Source: CAWGJF01 sp963715745
Lineage (GTDB): Bacteria; Bacteroidota; Ignavibacteria; Ignavibacteriales; Ignavibacteriaceae
Assembly (NCBI GenBank): GCA_963715745.1
Contig: OY970271.1
Span: 3,782,001-3,846,000 of the forward strand
Reading direction: 5' to 3'
Length of the DNA: 64,000 nucleotides
Position numbers and translations under genes: made by a program. Each line of letters starts with the position of its first letter. The first letter of the stretch is position 1. The notes beneath the pieces were generated by a model that worked only from the letters and a program-made list of their open reading frames with translations, was not told the DNA's origin and did not search any database. Positions 1 through 9,000 of the stretch are shown here, in pieces.

Positions 1-101
1 ACCGTATTTTCAATTACATCTTTTCCCCACCCGCTTACGATAAGTTTCTCCTGTTGTACTGATAATTTTATTATTTCTCTTTTTAATATTTTCCCGTTCA
101 T
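1..101 (-). CDS. Unidentified protein, N-terminal fragment (runs off window start)
   Basis: An ATG on the minus strand at 101-99 opens a frame with no stop through 33 codons to the window edge. Its ATG overlaps the TGA of the upstream glycosyltransferase (ATGA-type overlap), a strong sign of translational coupling and of a shared operon. The visible N-terminus is hydrophilic, lysine- and isoleucine-rich (begins MNGKILKREIIKL), has no signal peptide, and contains VSGWGKD. I do not recognise the family. Because the neighbour is a family 2 glycosyltransferase, a role in glycan or surface polysaccharide synthesis is possible, but that is inferred from context only. Confidence 0.6.
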   Translation of the reverse strand, partial: MNGKILKREIIKLSVQQEKLIVSGWGKDVIENT

Positions 102-742
102 TTTGATTCCTGAACTATCTTATTAGTTATGCTGTCAGGAGTTTCGCGGTGGTAAATGTATGTGGGAAAAGTAACTTTCATAACATTAAATGATCGTTCT
201 GCCCTTTCCAGGAATTCTGAATCTTCGCTGTAGGAAATCTCTTTAAAACCATTTAGTTCAATAAATAATTTTCTTTTACCAAAAAATGTTGCGCCTATGG
301 TACATTCTGATAAATGAACCAGCTTATTAGAATTTTGTCTGTCAGGCACATATTCGTTCCCGATCACTTTAACCCCTCCATGCAGCAAGTCTACTTGAGG
401 ATTTTGTTTCAGATATCTTATTCGCAAATTCAAGTGATCAGTGGCAAACTCATCATCACTATCGAGAAATGTAATAAAACTTCCGTTTGAATTTAGTATG
501 CCATTATTCTTTGCTGCTGGCAGAGATTTATGATCCTGGTAAACTACTTTTATCTTTTCCGAAAAAGCTTTGTATAGTTCAAGCAGATAAGCTGAATAAT
601 CCCTGCTACCATCATCAACAGCAATAATTTCCCAATTATCATAGCTCTGGTTCAACACCGATTCTATTGCGCGTTTTATATATGCCTGCCGGTTGTACAC
701 CGTCATAATAACTGAAATCAGTGGTTTAGATTTGTTTTCCAT
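98..742 (-). CDS. Family 2 glycosyltransferase (GT-A fold)
   Basis: This 214-residue protein transfers a sugar from a nucleotide-sugar donor, probably in surface polysaccharide or glycoconjugate synthesis at the cytoplasmic face. It shows the GT2 layout: PLISVIMTVYNR at residues 7-18, the nucleotide-binding VDDGS near 42-46, and the metal-binding DSDDE near 94-98 (DXD-type motif). The later ED dipeptide in SYSEDSEF fits the catalytic-base region. There is no membrane segment, so it is a soluble or peripheral single-domain enzyme, short for the family but complete. It overlaps the start of the next gene by 4 bases. Donor and acceptor cannot be read from the sequence. Confidence 0.88.
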   Translation of the reverse strand: MENKSKPLISVIMTVYNRQAYIKRAIESVLNQSYDNWEIIAVDDGSRDYSAYLLELYKAFSEKIKVVYQDHKSLPAAKNNGILNSNGSFITFLDSDDEFATDHLNLRIRYLKQNPQVDLLHGGVKVIGNEYVPDRQNSNKLVHLSECTIGATFFGKRKLFIELNGFKEISYSEDSEFLERAERSFNVMKVTFPTYIYHRETPDSITNKIVQESK

Positions 743-849
743 TTCAATAACTATATGTTACAAATAATTACTTAACAAATAATAATCGTCAAAGTTCAAT
801 AAGAACCTATCAGCAATAAATCAACAGATATTAAATAGCACTGTTTTAT

Positions 850-857
850 TATATTTG
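850..857 (+). promoter_or_regulatory. Candidate Bacteroidota-type -7 promoter element
   Basis: The octamer TATATTTG fits the TAnnTTTG -7 consensus of the Bacteroidota primary sigma factor and lies about 28 bases before the ATG at 885. No clear -33 TTTG box is seen at the expected distance, so the assignment is tentative. Confidence 0.3.
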
Positions 858-884
858 CCCTGTATAAATATCTGAAATATAAGA

Positions 885-1439
885 ATGGCACAAAAGAAAA
901 AGCAATCACCTACAGAAAAACAAAAAACCGAACAAAAGGAAAAATCTTCCACACCAAAATATGGAATTATTGCTGTTATAATAATTGTAGCCGGTTTTTT
1001 TATTTACAACAATTTTATTAAAAAAGATACTTCTGAAATGCATTATTATAAATTTAAAAAAGAAGGTGAACTTACTATTTCAGATTCGCTTGGGAATGAC
1101 AAAACAAAGATTGATGTTGAAATTGCTGATGATGATTATTCCCGTCAGCTTGGATTGATGAACAGAAAAGATATGGAAGATAACCAGGGAATGCTTTTTA
1201 TTTTTAATGAAGAAAGAATGCAGTCGTTCTGGATGCTGAATACTTTGTTTTCTCTCGATATGATCTTTATAAATAAAGAAAACAGGGTTGTAACAATTCA
1301 TAAAAATACAACACCACTTTCGCAGCAAAGTTATCCATCTACAAAACCGGCTTTATTTGTTCTTGAAGTTGTTGGAGGATTTTCCGATAAGTATAATATT
1401 AAAGAAGGTGATATTGTTCACTGGATTGAATCTAAATAA
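885..1439 (+). CDS. DUF192 family membrane-anchored protein
   Basis: A 184-residue protein with a strongly basic, lysine/glutamine-rich N-terminus (1-25), one membrane segment at about 26-45 (YGIIAVIIIVAGFFIY), then a DUF192 domain at about 70-180. Family hallmarks are visible: GLMNRK, GMLFIF, SFWMLNT, LDMIFI, and VLEVVGG near the C-terminus. The domain probably faces the periplasm. DUF192 is a small beta-rich fold with no settled biochemical function. The gene is monocistronic, with a possible TAnnTTTG promoter 28 bases upstream and convergent gmhA downstream. Family assignment is firm; function is unknown. Confidence 0.88.
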   Translation: MAQKKKQSPTEKQKTEQKEKSSTPKYGIIAVIIIVAGFFIYNNFIKKDTSEMHYYKFKKEGELTISDSLGNDKTKIDVEIADDDYSRQLGLMNRKDMEDNQGMLFIFNEERMQSFWMLNTLFSLDMIFINKENRVVTIHKNTTPLSQQSYPSTKPALFVLEVVGGFSDKYNIKEGDIVHWIESK

Positions 1440-1462
1440 TTTCAGTAACGAAGCGTAATTCA

Positions 1463-1516
1463 AGTGCAGGATCAAGTTCAAGATGAAAAACTTGAACTTG
1501 CTTGTGAACTTGCACT
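1463..1516. terminator. Nested inverted repeat between convergent genes
   Basis: Perfect 10-base arms at 1473-1482 and 1491-1500 (CAAGTTCAAG / CTTGAACTTG, loop of 8) sit inside outer arms AGTGCA (1463-1468) and TGCACT (1511-1516). It lies between the convergent DUF192 gene and gmhA and could terminate both, but there is no T-run, so it may instead be a repeat element. The motif CTTGAACTTG-CTTGTGAACTTG is partly repeated within it. Confidence 0.5.
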
Positions 1517-1520
1517 CGCA

Positions 1521-2102
1521 TCAACCGTAAAGTTCTTCTTCAACAAGCTCACAAACAATATGTGCGACAGTGATGTGACCTTCCTGAATTCGCTGAACAT
1601 TTAAGGAAGGTATTATAATTGGAAGATTCACAAGCTCCTTCAATTTTCCCCCGTTCCCGCCAAGAAAACCAATTACTTTCATTCCTTTTTCTCTTGCTTT
1701 CATTACTGCTTTAATAACATTACCGGAATTCCCACTTGTAGAAATTGCAAGCAAAACATCTCCCTTATTCCCAAGTCCTTCGACATTGCGTGCAAATACA
1801 TTTTCAAAACCAATATCGTTGCCACCAGCCGTAAGATTTGAAGTGTCCGTAGTTAAAGCAATTGCAGGTAAAGCAGGTCTTTCGATATGATGACTGAGAC
1901 GGATCATTAATTCTGTTGCTATATGCTGGCAGTCAGCTGCGCTGCCGCCGTTACCGCAGAGCAGTAGTTTGTTTCCATTTTTAAAAATCGACGATAATAA
2001 TTCAACAGCTTTTAAAATATCATCTTTACATTCACTTAGGATTTTCTTTTTTGTATCTGCACTTTCATTCAGCGATTCAGAAATAAATTTTTCTTTATCC
2101 AT
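1521..2102 (-). CDS. gmhA: Sedoheptulose 7-phosphate isomerase (SIS domain)
   Basis: This 193-residue enzyme converts D-sedoheptulose 7-phosphate to heptose 7-phosphate, the first step of the ADP- or GDP-heptose pathway for lipopolysaccharide core or S-layer glycans. The SIS fold motifs are clear: CGNGGSAADCQH at 49-60, ATELM with the candidate catalytic Glu64, LTTDTSNLTA at 83-92, GNDIGFENVF, and STSGNSGNV at 121-129. The C-terminal RIQEGHIT supplies His176, matching the catalytic His of GmhA. Length is normal. It lies 44 bases after the GGGPS-like gene on the same strand and is probably co-transcribed. No gmhB, hldE or hldD lies nearby. Confidence 0.93.
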   Translation of the reverse strand: MDKEKFISESLNESADTKKKILSECKDDILKAVELLSSIFKNGNKLLLCGNGGSAADCQHIATELMIRLSHHIERPALPAIALTTDTSNLTAGGNDIGFENVFARNVEGLGNKGDVLLAISTSGNSGNVIKAVMKAREKGMKVIGFLGGNGGKLKELVNLPIIIPSLNVQRIQEGHITVAHIVCELVEEELYG

Positions 2103-2146
2103 AGATATTCCTTATTAATTAAAGCTGGTTAAATGAGAAGATGTCA

Positions 2147-2905
2147 TCAGACGGTGACTGGATTTTTTATATGAACCGCAGCAGCAAAATCTCTTATCAT
2201 ATCCCAGTTGTTTTCATTCTCAAAAAAGTTTCCTGTTACAACTATGCTTGCACCATTTTCAACTTTGTTTCTTGCAGCCTGCGGAGTTTTAATGCCGCCT
2301 CCAACAATTATTGGTATATTGCAAACATCTGAAACAGCTTTAACCATTTCATCAGGGACTGATTCTACAGCACCGGAACCTGCTTCGAGATAAACCAGCT
2401 TCATTCCGAGATATTCTGAAGCCAAAGCAGTAGCCGCAGCAATTTCAGGTTTGTTTCTGGGAACAGGCATACTTCCGCTCATATAAACAGCAGTAGTCGT
2501 TTGTCCGGATTCAACCAGAATATATCCGGTTGAGATCGGTTCAATTTCTGCTTTCTTAATTAATGGAGCGGCAATTACATGTTTGCCAATCAGATGGTCT
2601 GCATTTCTTCCGCTGACAACTGATAAAAACAAAATAGCATCAGCAACCGGAGAAACCTGGTTAACACCACCGGGAAAAATAATTGCAGGCAGTGAAGAAT
2701 TTGTTTTTACAATTTCTATGAATGACTCAAAATTATCGCTCATCATCAGGCTGCCGCCAATAAGGAAAGCATCAACACCAGATTTTTCACAATGTTTTAA
2801 AAATCCGGGAAGCCTTGAAGTTGAAATCTTATCAGGATCAAGAAGAACAAGATAAGCAGCGCCTTTTTGGTTAATTGTATTTATCAGGTTTTTGTAAATG
2901 CTCAT
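2147..2905 (-). CDS. Geranylgeranylglyceryl phosphate synthase family protein
   Basis: A 252-residue TIM-barrel prenyltransferase of the PcrB/GGGPS family, which joins sn-glycerol-1-phosphate to a polyprenyl diphosphate to make an ether bond. Visible motifs are LLDPDK at 21-26, IGGS near 49-52, FPGGVNQ near 77-83, YLEAGSGA near 172-179 and VGGGIKTP near 200-207, all lining the phosphate-binding face. Bacterial group II members are known in Bacteroidota, so the gene is not by itself a sign of transfer from archaea. It is followed by gmhA in the same direction. The product could be GGGP or a related glyceryl ether; chain length cannot be judged from sequence. Confidence 0.85.
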   Translation of the reverse strand: MSIYKNLINTINQKGAAYLVLLDPDKISTSRLPGFLKHCEKSGVDAFLIGGSLMMSDNFESFIEIVKTNSSLPAIIFPGGVNQVSPVADAILFLSVVSGRNADHLIGKHVIAAPLIKKAEIEPISTGYILVESGQTTTAVYMSGSMPVPRNKPEIAAATALASEYLGMKLVYLEAGSGAVESVPDEMVKAVSDVCNIPIIVGGGIKTPQAARNKVENGASIVVTGNFFENENNWDMIRDFAAAVHIKNPVTV

Positions 2906-3110
2906 AAATAGTAGTGATCCCGATTTATAGGAATTGAAATATATGAAAATTGACTTTTATAATAAAGAAATGAAATCCCTGTTATTGGATTAAATATTTT
3001 GGTTTCGCCCTGAACAAGATATTTTGAAAAATGATTTTTGTTTGAATCTGAATTAAATTAGCATATTATTTTTAGAATTTAACATACAATATAAAAAAGG
3101 GAATTTTAAG

Positions 3111-3461
3111 ATGAGTAAAATAACAATTTATGAAAAACCAACCTGCACAACCTGCAGAAAAGTTGTAAAAGCTCTAGGCGAGACAGGAGTAGACTTTGAA
3201 AAAGTGAATTATTACATCAAGCCATTTACAAAAACAAAGCTGCAAAACCTGCTTAAGAAAATGAAGATGAAACCATCAGAGTTGTTAAGAAAAAATGAGC
3301 AGGCTTATAAAGATCTGGATATGAAAAATAAAAATTACACCGAAGCCCAGGTTTTAGATTTGATGATTAATAATCCAGATCTTGTTCAGAGACCTATAGT
3401 TGAGAAAGGTGAAAAAGCAATTCTTGCCCGTCCGCCGGAGAGATTGAAAGAAATTTTATAA
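3111..3461 (+). CDS. arsC: ArsC-family arsenate reductase (glutaredoxin-type)
   Basis: This 116-residue thioredoxin-fold protein belongs to the ArsC/Spx/YffB family. Cys12 falls in CTTC at 12-15, and Arg60, Arg94 and Arg107 fall at exactly the numbers of the E. coli plasmid R773 ArsC active site (Cys12, Arg60, Arg94, Arg107). That supports real arsenate reductase chemistry rather than a Spx-type regulator. It is shorter than R773 ArsC, as is common for the chromosomal form. No arsR, arsB or acr3 lies next to it. A good ribosome-binding site (AAGGGA) precedes the ATG. An alternative is a general disulfide oxidoreductase. Confidence 0.82.
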   Translation: MSKITIYEKPTCTTCRKVVKALGETGVDFEKVNYYIKPFTKTKLQNLLKKMKMKPSELLRKNEQAYKDLDMKNKNYTEAQVLDLMINNPDLVQRPIVEKGEKAILARPPERLKEIL

Positions 3462-3476
3462 TTCAGATAAAAAAAT

Positions 3477-3521
3477 GTCCCCCCTCTTCCTTCCATAAGA
3501 AGAAAGAGTTTTGCGGGGGAC
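3477..3521. repeat. GC-rich inverted repeat after arsC (possible terminator)
   Basis: The arms GTCCCCC (3477-3483) and GGGGGAC (3515-3521) are perfect complements. They enclose purine/pyrimidine-rich DNA with a second partial pairing (CTCTT with AAGAG). The segment is strikingly G/C-rich for its surroundings and is followed by GGGTGAGGGAC. It lies between convergent arsC and ppk2. It may terminate transcription, but its composition suggests a dispersed intergenic repeat. Confidence 0.5.
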
Positions 3522-3578
3522 CCTTGGGTGAGGGACTCAATTTTAATCATTCTTTCTATCTCATGCAAGTTTTCAGTT

Positions 3579-4442
3579 TTAATTCTCTTTTAACAAGCTT
3601 TCTTTAGCTTTCAGCAGCTCATCGGTTTTACTCTTTTCCAGTTTCGGATAAGCCGGTTTCAGTTTCTTCATAGTTTCAACAATAACCTGAGAAACCACGA
3701 GTCTTGCAAACCATTTTTTATCAGCCGGTATTATGTACCAAGGTGAATGTTTTTTGCTTGTTGTGTTTATTGCTTCCTGGTAGGCTTTCTGGTATTCATT
3801 CCAGAATTTTCTCTCCTCAATATCACCCATTGAAAATTTCCAGTTCTTTGCTGTATCATCGATTCTTTTCAGAAATCTTTTTTTCTGTTCATCTTTTGAA
3901 ACATGAAGAAAGAATTTTAATATTATCGTCCCGTTTTCATAAAGATATTTTTCGAAATCATTAATCTGCTTGTACCTGAGCTCCCAAATTTTATTGTTTT
4001 TAAATTTATCGGGAATCTTCTGATTTTTTATGAGGTTATGAACGCGTACAACCAAAACTTCCTCATAATGTGAGCGATTGAAAATTCCGATCCGTCCTCT
4101 TTCGGGTAAAGCATTGTTTATTCGCCAAAGGTATCCATGATCCAGTTCAGTTGACGACGGCTGCTTAAAACTTGTAACCTGTGTTCCCTGCGGATTTAAT
4201 CCGCTCATAACGTGTTTAATTGTACCATCTTTTCCCGCAGCATCCATTGCCTGGAAAACAATGAGCAATGAATATTTATCCTGTGCATAAAGTTTATCCT
4301 GGAGCTCAGCCATTTTATCAATGTTTTCCTTAAGCAATTTTTTTGCATCCGATTTTGAAGGGAATTCTCCCGTAAAAGAAGTGTCTGCTTTTATAAGCTG
4401 AATTTTGTTGCCGGGTTTTGCTAAAAATTTTGAAGTGTTCAT
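3579..4442 (-). CDS. ppk2: Polyphosphate kinase 2 family (PPK2) nucleotide phosphotransferase
   Basis: A 287-residue P-loop enzyme that uses polyphosphate to phosphorylate nucleotides (AMP and/or ADP). The Walker A region AMDAAGKDG lies at 65-73, and the Walker B region IGIFNRSHYEEVL with its acidic pair at 118-130. A lid module follows with KNWKFSMGD, then a conserved PWYIIPADKKWFARL near 230-250. The length fits the single-domain PPK2 group (classes I and III); the spacing looks most like the polyphosphate:AMP/ADP group, but class cannot be fixed by eye. It has its own transcription unit, convergent with arsC. No ppk1 or ppx is in the window. Confidence 0.9.
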   Translation of the reverse strand: MNTSKFLAKPGNKIQLIKADTSFTGEFPSKSDAKKLLKENIDKMAELQDKLYAQDKYSLLIVFQAMDAAGKDGTIKHVMSGLNPQGTQVTSFKQPSSTELDHGYLWRINNALPERGRIGIFNRSHYEEVLVVRVHNLIKNQKIPDKFKNNKIWELRYKQINDFEKYLYENGTIILKFFLHVSKDEQKKRFLKRIDDTAKNWKFSMGDIEERKFWNEYQKAYQEAINTTSKKHSPWYIIPADKKWFARLVVSQVIVETMKKLKPAYPKLEKSKTDELLKAKESLLKEN

Positions 4443-4539
4443 ACCATTTAATTTTTTGTTAATAGTATTTAAAAATAATCATTATTAGAAGTAAATAAAT
4501 TTGAAAATGTAATGACCTGGTCGAAAAAGAAAGGGGCTA

Positions 4540-4562
4540 ACCTGCTTACCTGCAGGCAAGCT
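4540..4562. repeat. Short palindromic repeat (CTGCAGGCAAG type)
   Basis: The 23 bases ACCTGCTTACCTGCAGGCAAGCT form a near-perfect palindrome around CCTGCAGG, flanked by complementary AAAGGGGCTA (4531-4540 region) and TAGTCCTTT. It resembles the palindrome inserted inside the U32 peptidase gene near 55335-55358. It is intergenic, upstream of ppk2 and downstream of the SRPBCC gene. Confidence 0.5.
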
Positions 4563-4613
4563 TTCATTAGTCCTTTTGCAACATACGGTTATAGGTGTTG
4601 GATTGTGTTAGAA

Positions 4614-5159
4614 TTAATCTGAATCAGGGATAAAAACTGATCTGCCAAAAACATTAAAAATAATCGTTTGTACAACCTGCAACAGTTTTGGAAGCTGATA
4701 AACTTTTTCTTCTTGTTTTTTATTTACCTTTTCAAGTATATGTTTTAGTCTTTTAAGATCTGACTGGAAACGTTTTACAAAAATTAACTTCAACGGAAAA
4801 AGTAACACAGATAAAAACGGATTGGCTTCCATACAAACTGAATAAGTAAAAAGAGTATTTCCATTTATGTTTTGGACTTTTCTGTATCCTGTTAACCCGG
4901 GGATACCTTTAAAAATCCTGAATGAATAACCAGAATTATGAACATACCTGGTAACAATTGCTTTAATTCTAAAAATTTTTCCGAACAAAGTTAAAACCTC
5001 ATCCTGCACAGAAGTTAAATCAGTAAATCCTCTGGTCGATTGCTTCATTGATATTACACCATTTCTCCAGTGAATATCATTCTCAACATCAGCTATATAA
5101 TCGAAAACTGCTTCGGGATTTCTATTTATTAATATTTTTGATATCAGTTCTGTTTTCAT
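4614..5159 (-). CDS. SRPBCC (START/Bet v1-like) family protein
   Basis: A 181-residue protein with the START/polyketide-cyclase fold: SKILINRNPEAVFDYIADVENDIHWRNGV at the N-terminus is the usual first strand plus helix pair, and the long helix RFQSDLKRLKHILEKV near 130-145 is the C-terminal helix over the ligand cavity. Such proteins bind hydrophobic ligands or act as cyclases; the ligand here is unknown. A hydrophobic stretch (PFLSVLLFPLKLIF, about 112-126) precedes the helix. The last 35 residues extend past the domain. It stands alone between the ppk2 and response-regulator genes. Confidence 0.7.
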   Translation of the reverse strand: MKTELISKILINRNPEAVFDYIADVENDIHWRNGVISMKQSTRGFTDLTSVQDEVLTLFGKIFRIKAIVTRYVHNSGYSFRIFKGIPGLTGYRKVQNINGNTLFTYSVCMEANPFLSVLLFPLKLIFVKRFQSDLKRLKHILEKVNKKQEEKVYQLPKLLQVVQTIIFNVFGRSVFIPDSD

Positions 5160-5288
5160 AAATCATTTACACTTAAAATTATTTTACACAAGAAAACTAT
5201 TGCACAGAAACATAATTGTGAATAGAACAGCGGTTCTAATTTTATGAAGTGTGATTCAACGAAATGAAATTATGAGGAAAATAATTAC

Positions 5289-5930
5289 CTATTTCTGTGT
5301 GATGCGCTCTTTGAGTGCTTTTGCAACCGCTTGTGATTTAGAATGGACGTGCAGCTTATCATAAATATTTCTGATATGAGCACGAATTGTATAAGTGCTT
5401 AAAAACATTTTTTCAGCAATCATTTTATTGTCAAATCCCTGAACGAGCATATCAAGCACTTCAATTTCACGTGGGGTTAAATTGTAATCAGCTTTTGGCG
5501 GCGGCAAATGTTTCCTGAACATTTCCAGAACTTTGCGTGCAATGTGAGGTGACATTGGCGAAGAGCCTGCAAAAGCCTGCTCAACTATATCAAGAACACG
5601 GTTTGGCATCACAGGTTTAGAAATATACCCGCAGGCACCTGCACAAATTGCCTGGAATACATTTTCATCATCTTCAAATACAGAAAGAATAACTATTTGA
5701 ACGTTTGGATGTTCGGCTTTTAGTTTTGCAGTTGCTTCGATCCCTGAAATCCCCGGAAGTTCTATATCCATCAGGACAACATCTGGCTTGGTTTCTTCAA
5801 ATGAATTGAGCAATTCTTCTGCCGATTCATAAGATCCGACAACTTCAAGTGCAGGCGACGCTTTCAAGACATAGGTCGTTCCTACTCTTAAATCTTTATT
5901 ATCTTCTACAATTGCAACAGAAATAGCCAT
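5289..5930 (-). CDS. NarL/LuxR-type response regulator
   Basis: A cytoplasmic DNA-binding response regulator. From the chosen start it has 213 residues (MAISVAIVEDNKDL...). The receiver domain at 1-125 has the acidic pocket ED near 9-10, the phospho-acceptor Asp in VVLMDIELPG, and Lys in SKPVMP. A LuxR helix-turn-helix occupies about 150-205 (LTPREIEVLDMLVQG, then STYTIRAHIRNIYDKL). The frame extends 11 codons upstream to another ATG, but that extension (MLLSRLKVFVF) does not fit a receiver N-terminus, so I prefer the inner ATG. It follows the Reg_prop kinase gene on the same strand by about 75 bases and is surely its partner. Confidence 0.9.
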   Translation of the reverse strand: MAISVAIVEDNKDLRVGTTYVLKASPALEVVGSYESAEELLNSFEETKPDVVLMDIELPGISGIEATAKLKAEHPNVQIVILSVFEDDENVFQAICAGACGYISKPVMPNRVLDIVEQAFAGSSPMSPHIARKVLEMFRKHLPPPKADYNLTPREIEVLDMLVQGFDNKMIAEKMFLSTYTIRAHIRNIYDKLHVHSKSQAVAKALKERITQK

Positions 5931-6006
5931 AAATACAAATACTTTTAAACGGGATAACAACATCTGAAAGAATTGAGCTATAATCCATAGTTCAAATGGA
6001 CTATTT

Positions 6007-9000
6007 TCAGATTTTTAGTGATAGAATTATTGTGGTACCTTCATCTTTTTCAGAATTTATTTCAAAATCTGCATAAAGACTTGCAGCACGTCTTTTCATA
6101 TTAACAAGACCATGTCCTGAAAATTTTGCTTCTTTGTTAAAGCCTTTGCCGTTATCTTTGATTACAACTCTTAAAAGATGTCCGTCATACAAAGCAATTA
6201 ATTTAAGTTCTGTGCAGCAGGAATGTTTAATTGAATTTGTCAATGCTTCTTTAAGCAGCATCCACAAATCTCTTCTTATTTCCGGCGAAAGGTTTTCAGC
6301 AGAAAGCATTTGTTCATCAGGTATATCGAATTCAAGCTTAATATTTTTTGCTCTGCAGCTTACAACTATTGAATCACGTATTTTAATCAAAAGATTATGG
6401 ATCGTTTCAACTTTAGGATTTATTGCCCAGATAATTTCCCTGATTGCAATAACAGAATCCTGGGAAAGATTTATTATCCTGTCTAGCAGTTCATGAGGAG
6501 AATTTTTCTTTTCTTGATTTTCCTGCTGAATTATATTCCCAAACATTGCGATGCTGCTCAAATTTGAAGCAAGTTCGTCGTGAAGATCAGAAGCAATTCT
6601 TGTACGCAGTCTTTCAATCTTTAAAAGACTGTTAACGCGGTATTGATAAATTGAATAAATAATAAGTGCAAGTAATATCGTACTCAATATGATAAACCAC
6701 AATCTTTGCCAGAATGGCGGAATAATATAAACAGTTAATCCTTCTTTTTTCTCAACCCAGTTATTTCCGTCTAAAGAGGCTTTAACATAAAATTTGTAAT
6801 CGCCGGGATCAAGATTGGTATAGAAAGCTGTTCTTCTTTTATCTGATATAACCCAGTTGTTGTCGAATCCTTCAAGTTTATAAGCATACCTGATTTTATC
6901 AGGACGTGAGGCATTGAGAGCTGCATAATCAATAGAGAAAGTATTTTCTGTGTGATCTAATTCAACATAGTCAACACCGGAAATATCTTTATCCAGTTTT
7001 AAAGGCTGATCAAAAATATTGAAGTTAAGAATTACGATGGAAGGATTGAAATTCGGTTCATCTTTAATTGAAGGATAAAAATATGTAACACCGTTTTTAC
7101 CGCCGAACATTAATTTCCCATCATTACCTTTGCCAGCAGCACTCACAAACTGAGTGTTTCCGAGACCGTCACTGTAATCATAATTTATAACCTGTAAAGA
7201 ATTTGGATTAAAGCGGGTAATTCCTTTTGATGTACTGAGCCATAAATTTTGATTATTATCAATAAGAATTGCTGTGATTGCATTGTCAGCCAATCCATCT
7301 TTCTCGTAAAAGTACTTAAACTTTTTTGTTTTGGGATTAAAACTGTTTAATCCGCCTCCTGCAGTACCAATCCAGATAATTCCTTCTTTATCTTCGGTAA
7401 TCCAGTTTATGCTGTTGCTGCTTATTGAATTTGAATCGGATGGATCGAATCTGAAATTATAAAACTTATCAAAGTTATCCAGATAAATATGCAATCCTCC
7501 GGCTGCCGTACCTGCATACATAGTTCCATTTTTTGAAAGAAAAAGAGAGGTTATTATCTGATCCATTAATCCATTTGTATGATCAGGATCCGAAAGGTAT
7601 TGTTTAAACTTTCCTGTCTTTTTGTTCAGCCTGTTCAATCCTCCGCCCCAGGTTCCAACCCAAATATTACCCTTTTTATCTTCACACAACGCACTGATAT
7701 CGTTGAAACTTAAAGTAGTACTATCACCTTTCGTGCTTTTAAAAGTTTTAAAGTTGTTGTTTTTCTTATTATACATTGCCAAACCGTTATATGTACCAAA
7801 CCAAAGCTGCCTGTCGCTGTCTTCCATCATACAAAGAACAATATTATTCGACAGACTATTTTTTTCAGTAGTATGATAAAATTTTTGATATGTTTTTGTT
7901 GTTGGATCATACCGGTTTAATCCGCCGTTCCATGTTCCGATCCAAATAAACCCATCTGAGTCTTCCATAACTGCATGTACATCATCAGAAGAAAGGCTAT
8001 TGGGAAAGTTTTCGATGTGTTTTAGAATTTTAAATACCTGGCTTCCCGGTCTGAATTTATCTACTCCTCTGTCTGTTCCGAGCCAGATTATCCTCGAATT
8101 ATCTGCACAAAGCGCCGGAACCCAATTGTTGCTGAGGCTGTACTGATCAAGAGGATTATTCAAAAAATGATAAAACTTATTTTCTTTTTTGTTGAATTCA
8201 TTCAGTCCCCCGTCATGAGTACCAAGCCACAGGTTTCCGTTTTCGTCTTCAATTATTGAAAGGACGTAATCGTAACCGATAGAATATTTATCATCCGGAT
8301 TGTGTACAAAATATTTATACTCACCACTAACCGGATTAAACCTGATTAAACCATCTCCACTTGTTCCCAGCCAGAAAATTCCTTTCTGGTCTTCGAAGAC
8401 TACTTTAATTTTGTTCGAAACATATTTCAGATTATCAGGATGGTTTTCAAAAGTAAATGTTTTAAGAATTTCTCCTGATGAAGGGTCAAATTTTATAAGA
8501 CCTGCTCCCCATGTAGCAAGCCATAGCATACCATGTTCATCCTGATGAATTGAATTTACTGCATTGTTAATCAGGGAGTTAATTTCTTCACTTAAATAAT
8601 GAGTGAACTTTTTATTTTTAACATCATATTTATCAAGCCCTGCTGAAGTACCGATCCATATATTCCCTTCATTGTCTTCAAGCAAATCCCAAATCCGGTC
8701 ATTCACTAATGAATTAGAATTGCCCGGTTCATTTCTGTGGTTAATAAAAATTTCTTTATCACGGTCAAATTCAAATACGCCGCCGCTGTGGGTCCCAACC
8801 CAGATTGTTCCATCTTTAGCTTCAAGCAAAGCCTGAACCCAGTTATCTGAAAGCGAAAGTGAATCGAAAGGTACATTTTTATAGATAGTAAAGTTATATC
8901 CATCATATTTGTTTAACCCGTTCTGCGTTCCAAACCACATAAAACCATAGCTGTCCTGCATTATGCAGTAAACAGTTGAATGAGACAGACCATTGTTTGT

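Noticed and set aside
1080..1328. Antisense open frame of 82 codons inside the DUF192 gene
   Set aside because: It lies opposite a well-supported coding sequence and has no recognisable domain or ribosome-binding site.
2583..2855. Open frame of 90 codons opposite the GGGPS gene
   Set aside because: It is a shadow of a conserved gene on the other strand, and its sequence has no family features.
2147..2905. GGGPS gene as archaeal transfer
   Set aside because: Bacterial group II members are established in Bacteroidota, and base composition matches the neighbours.
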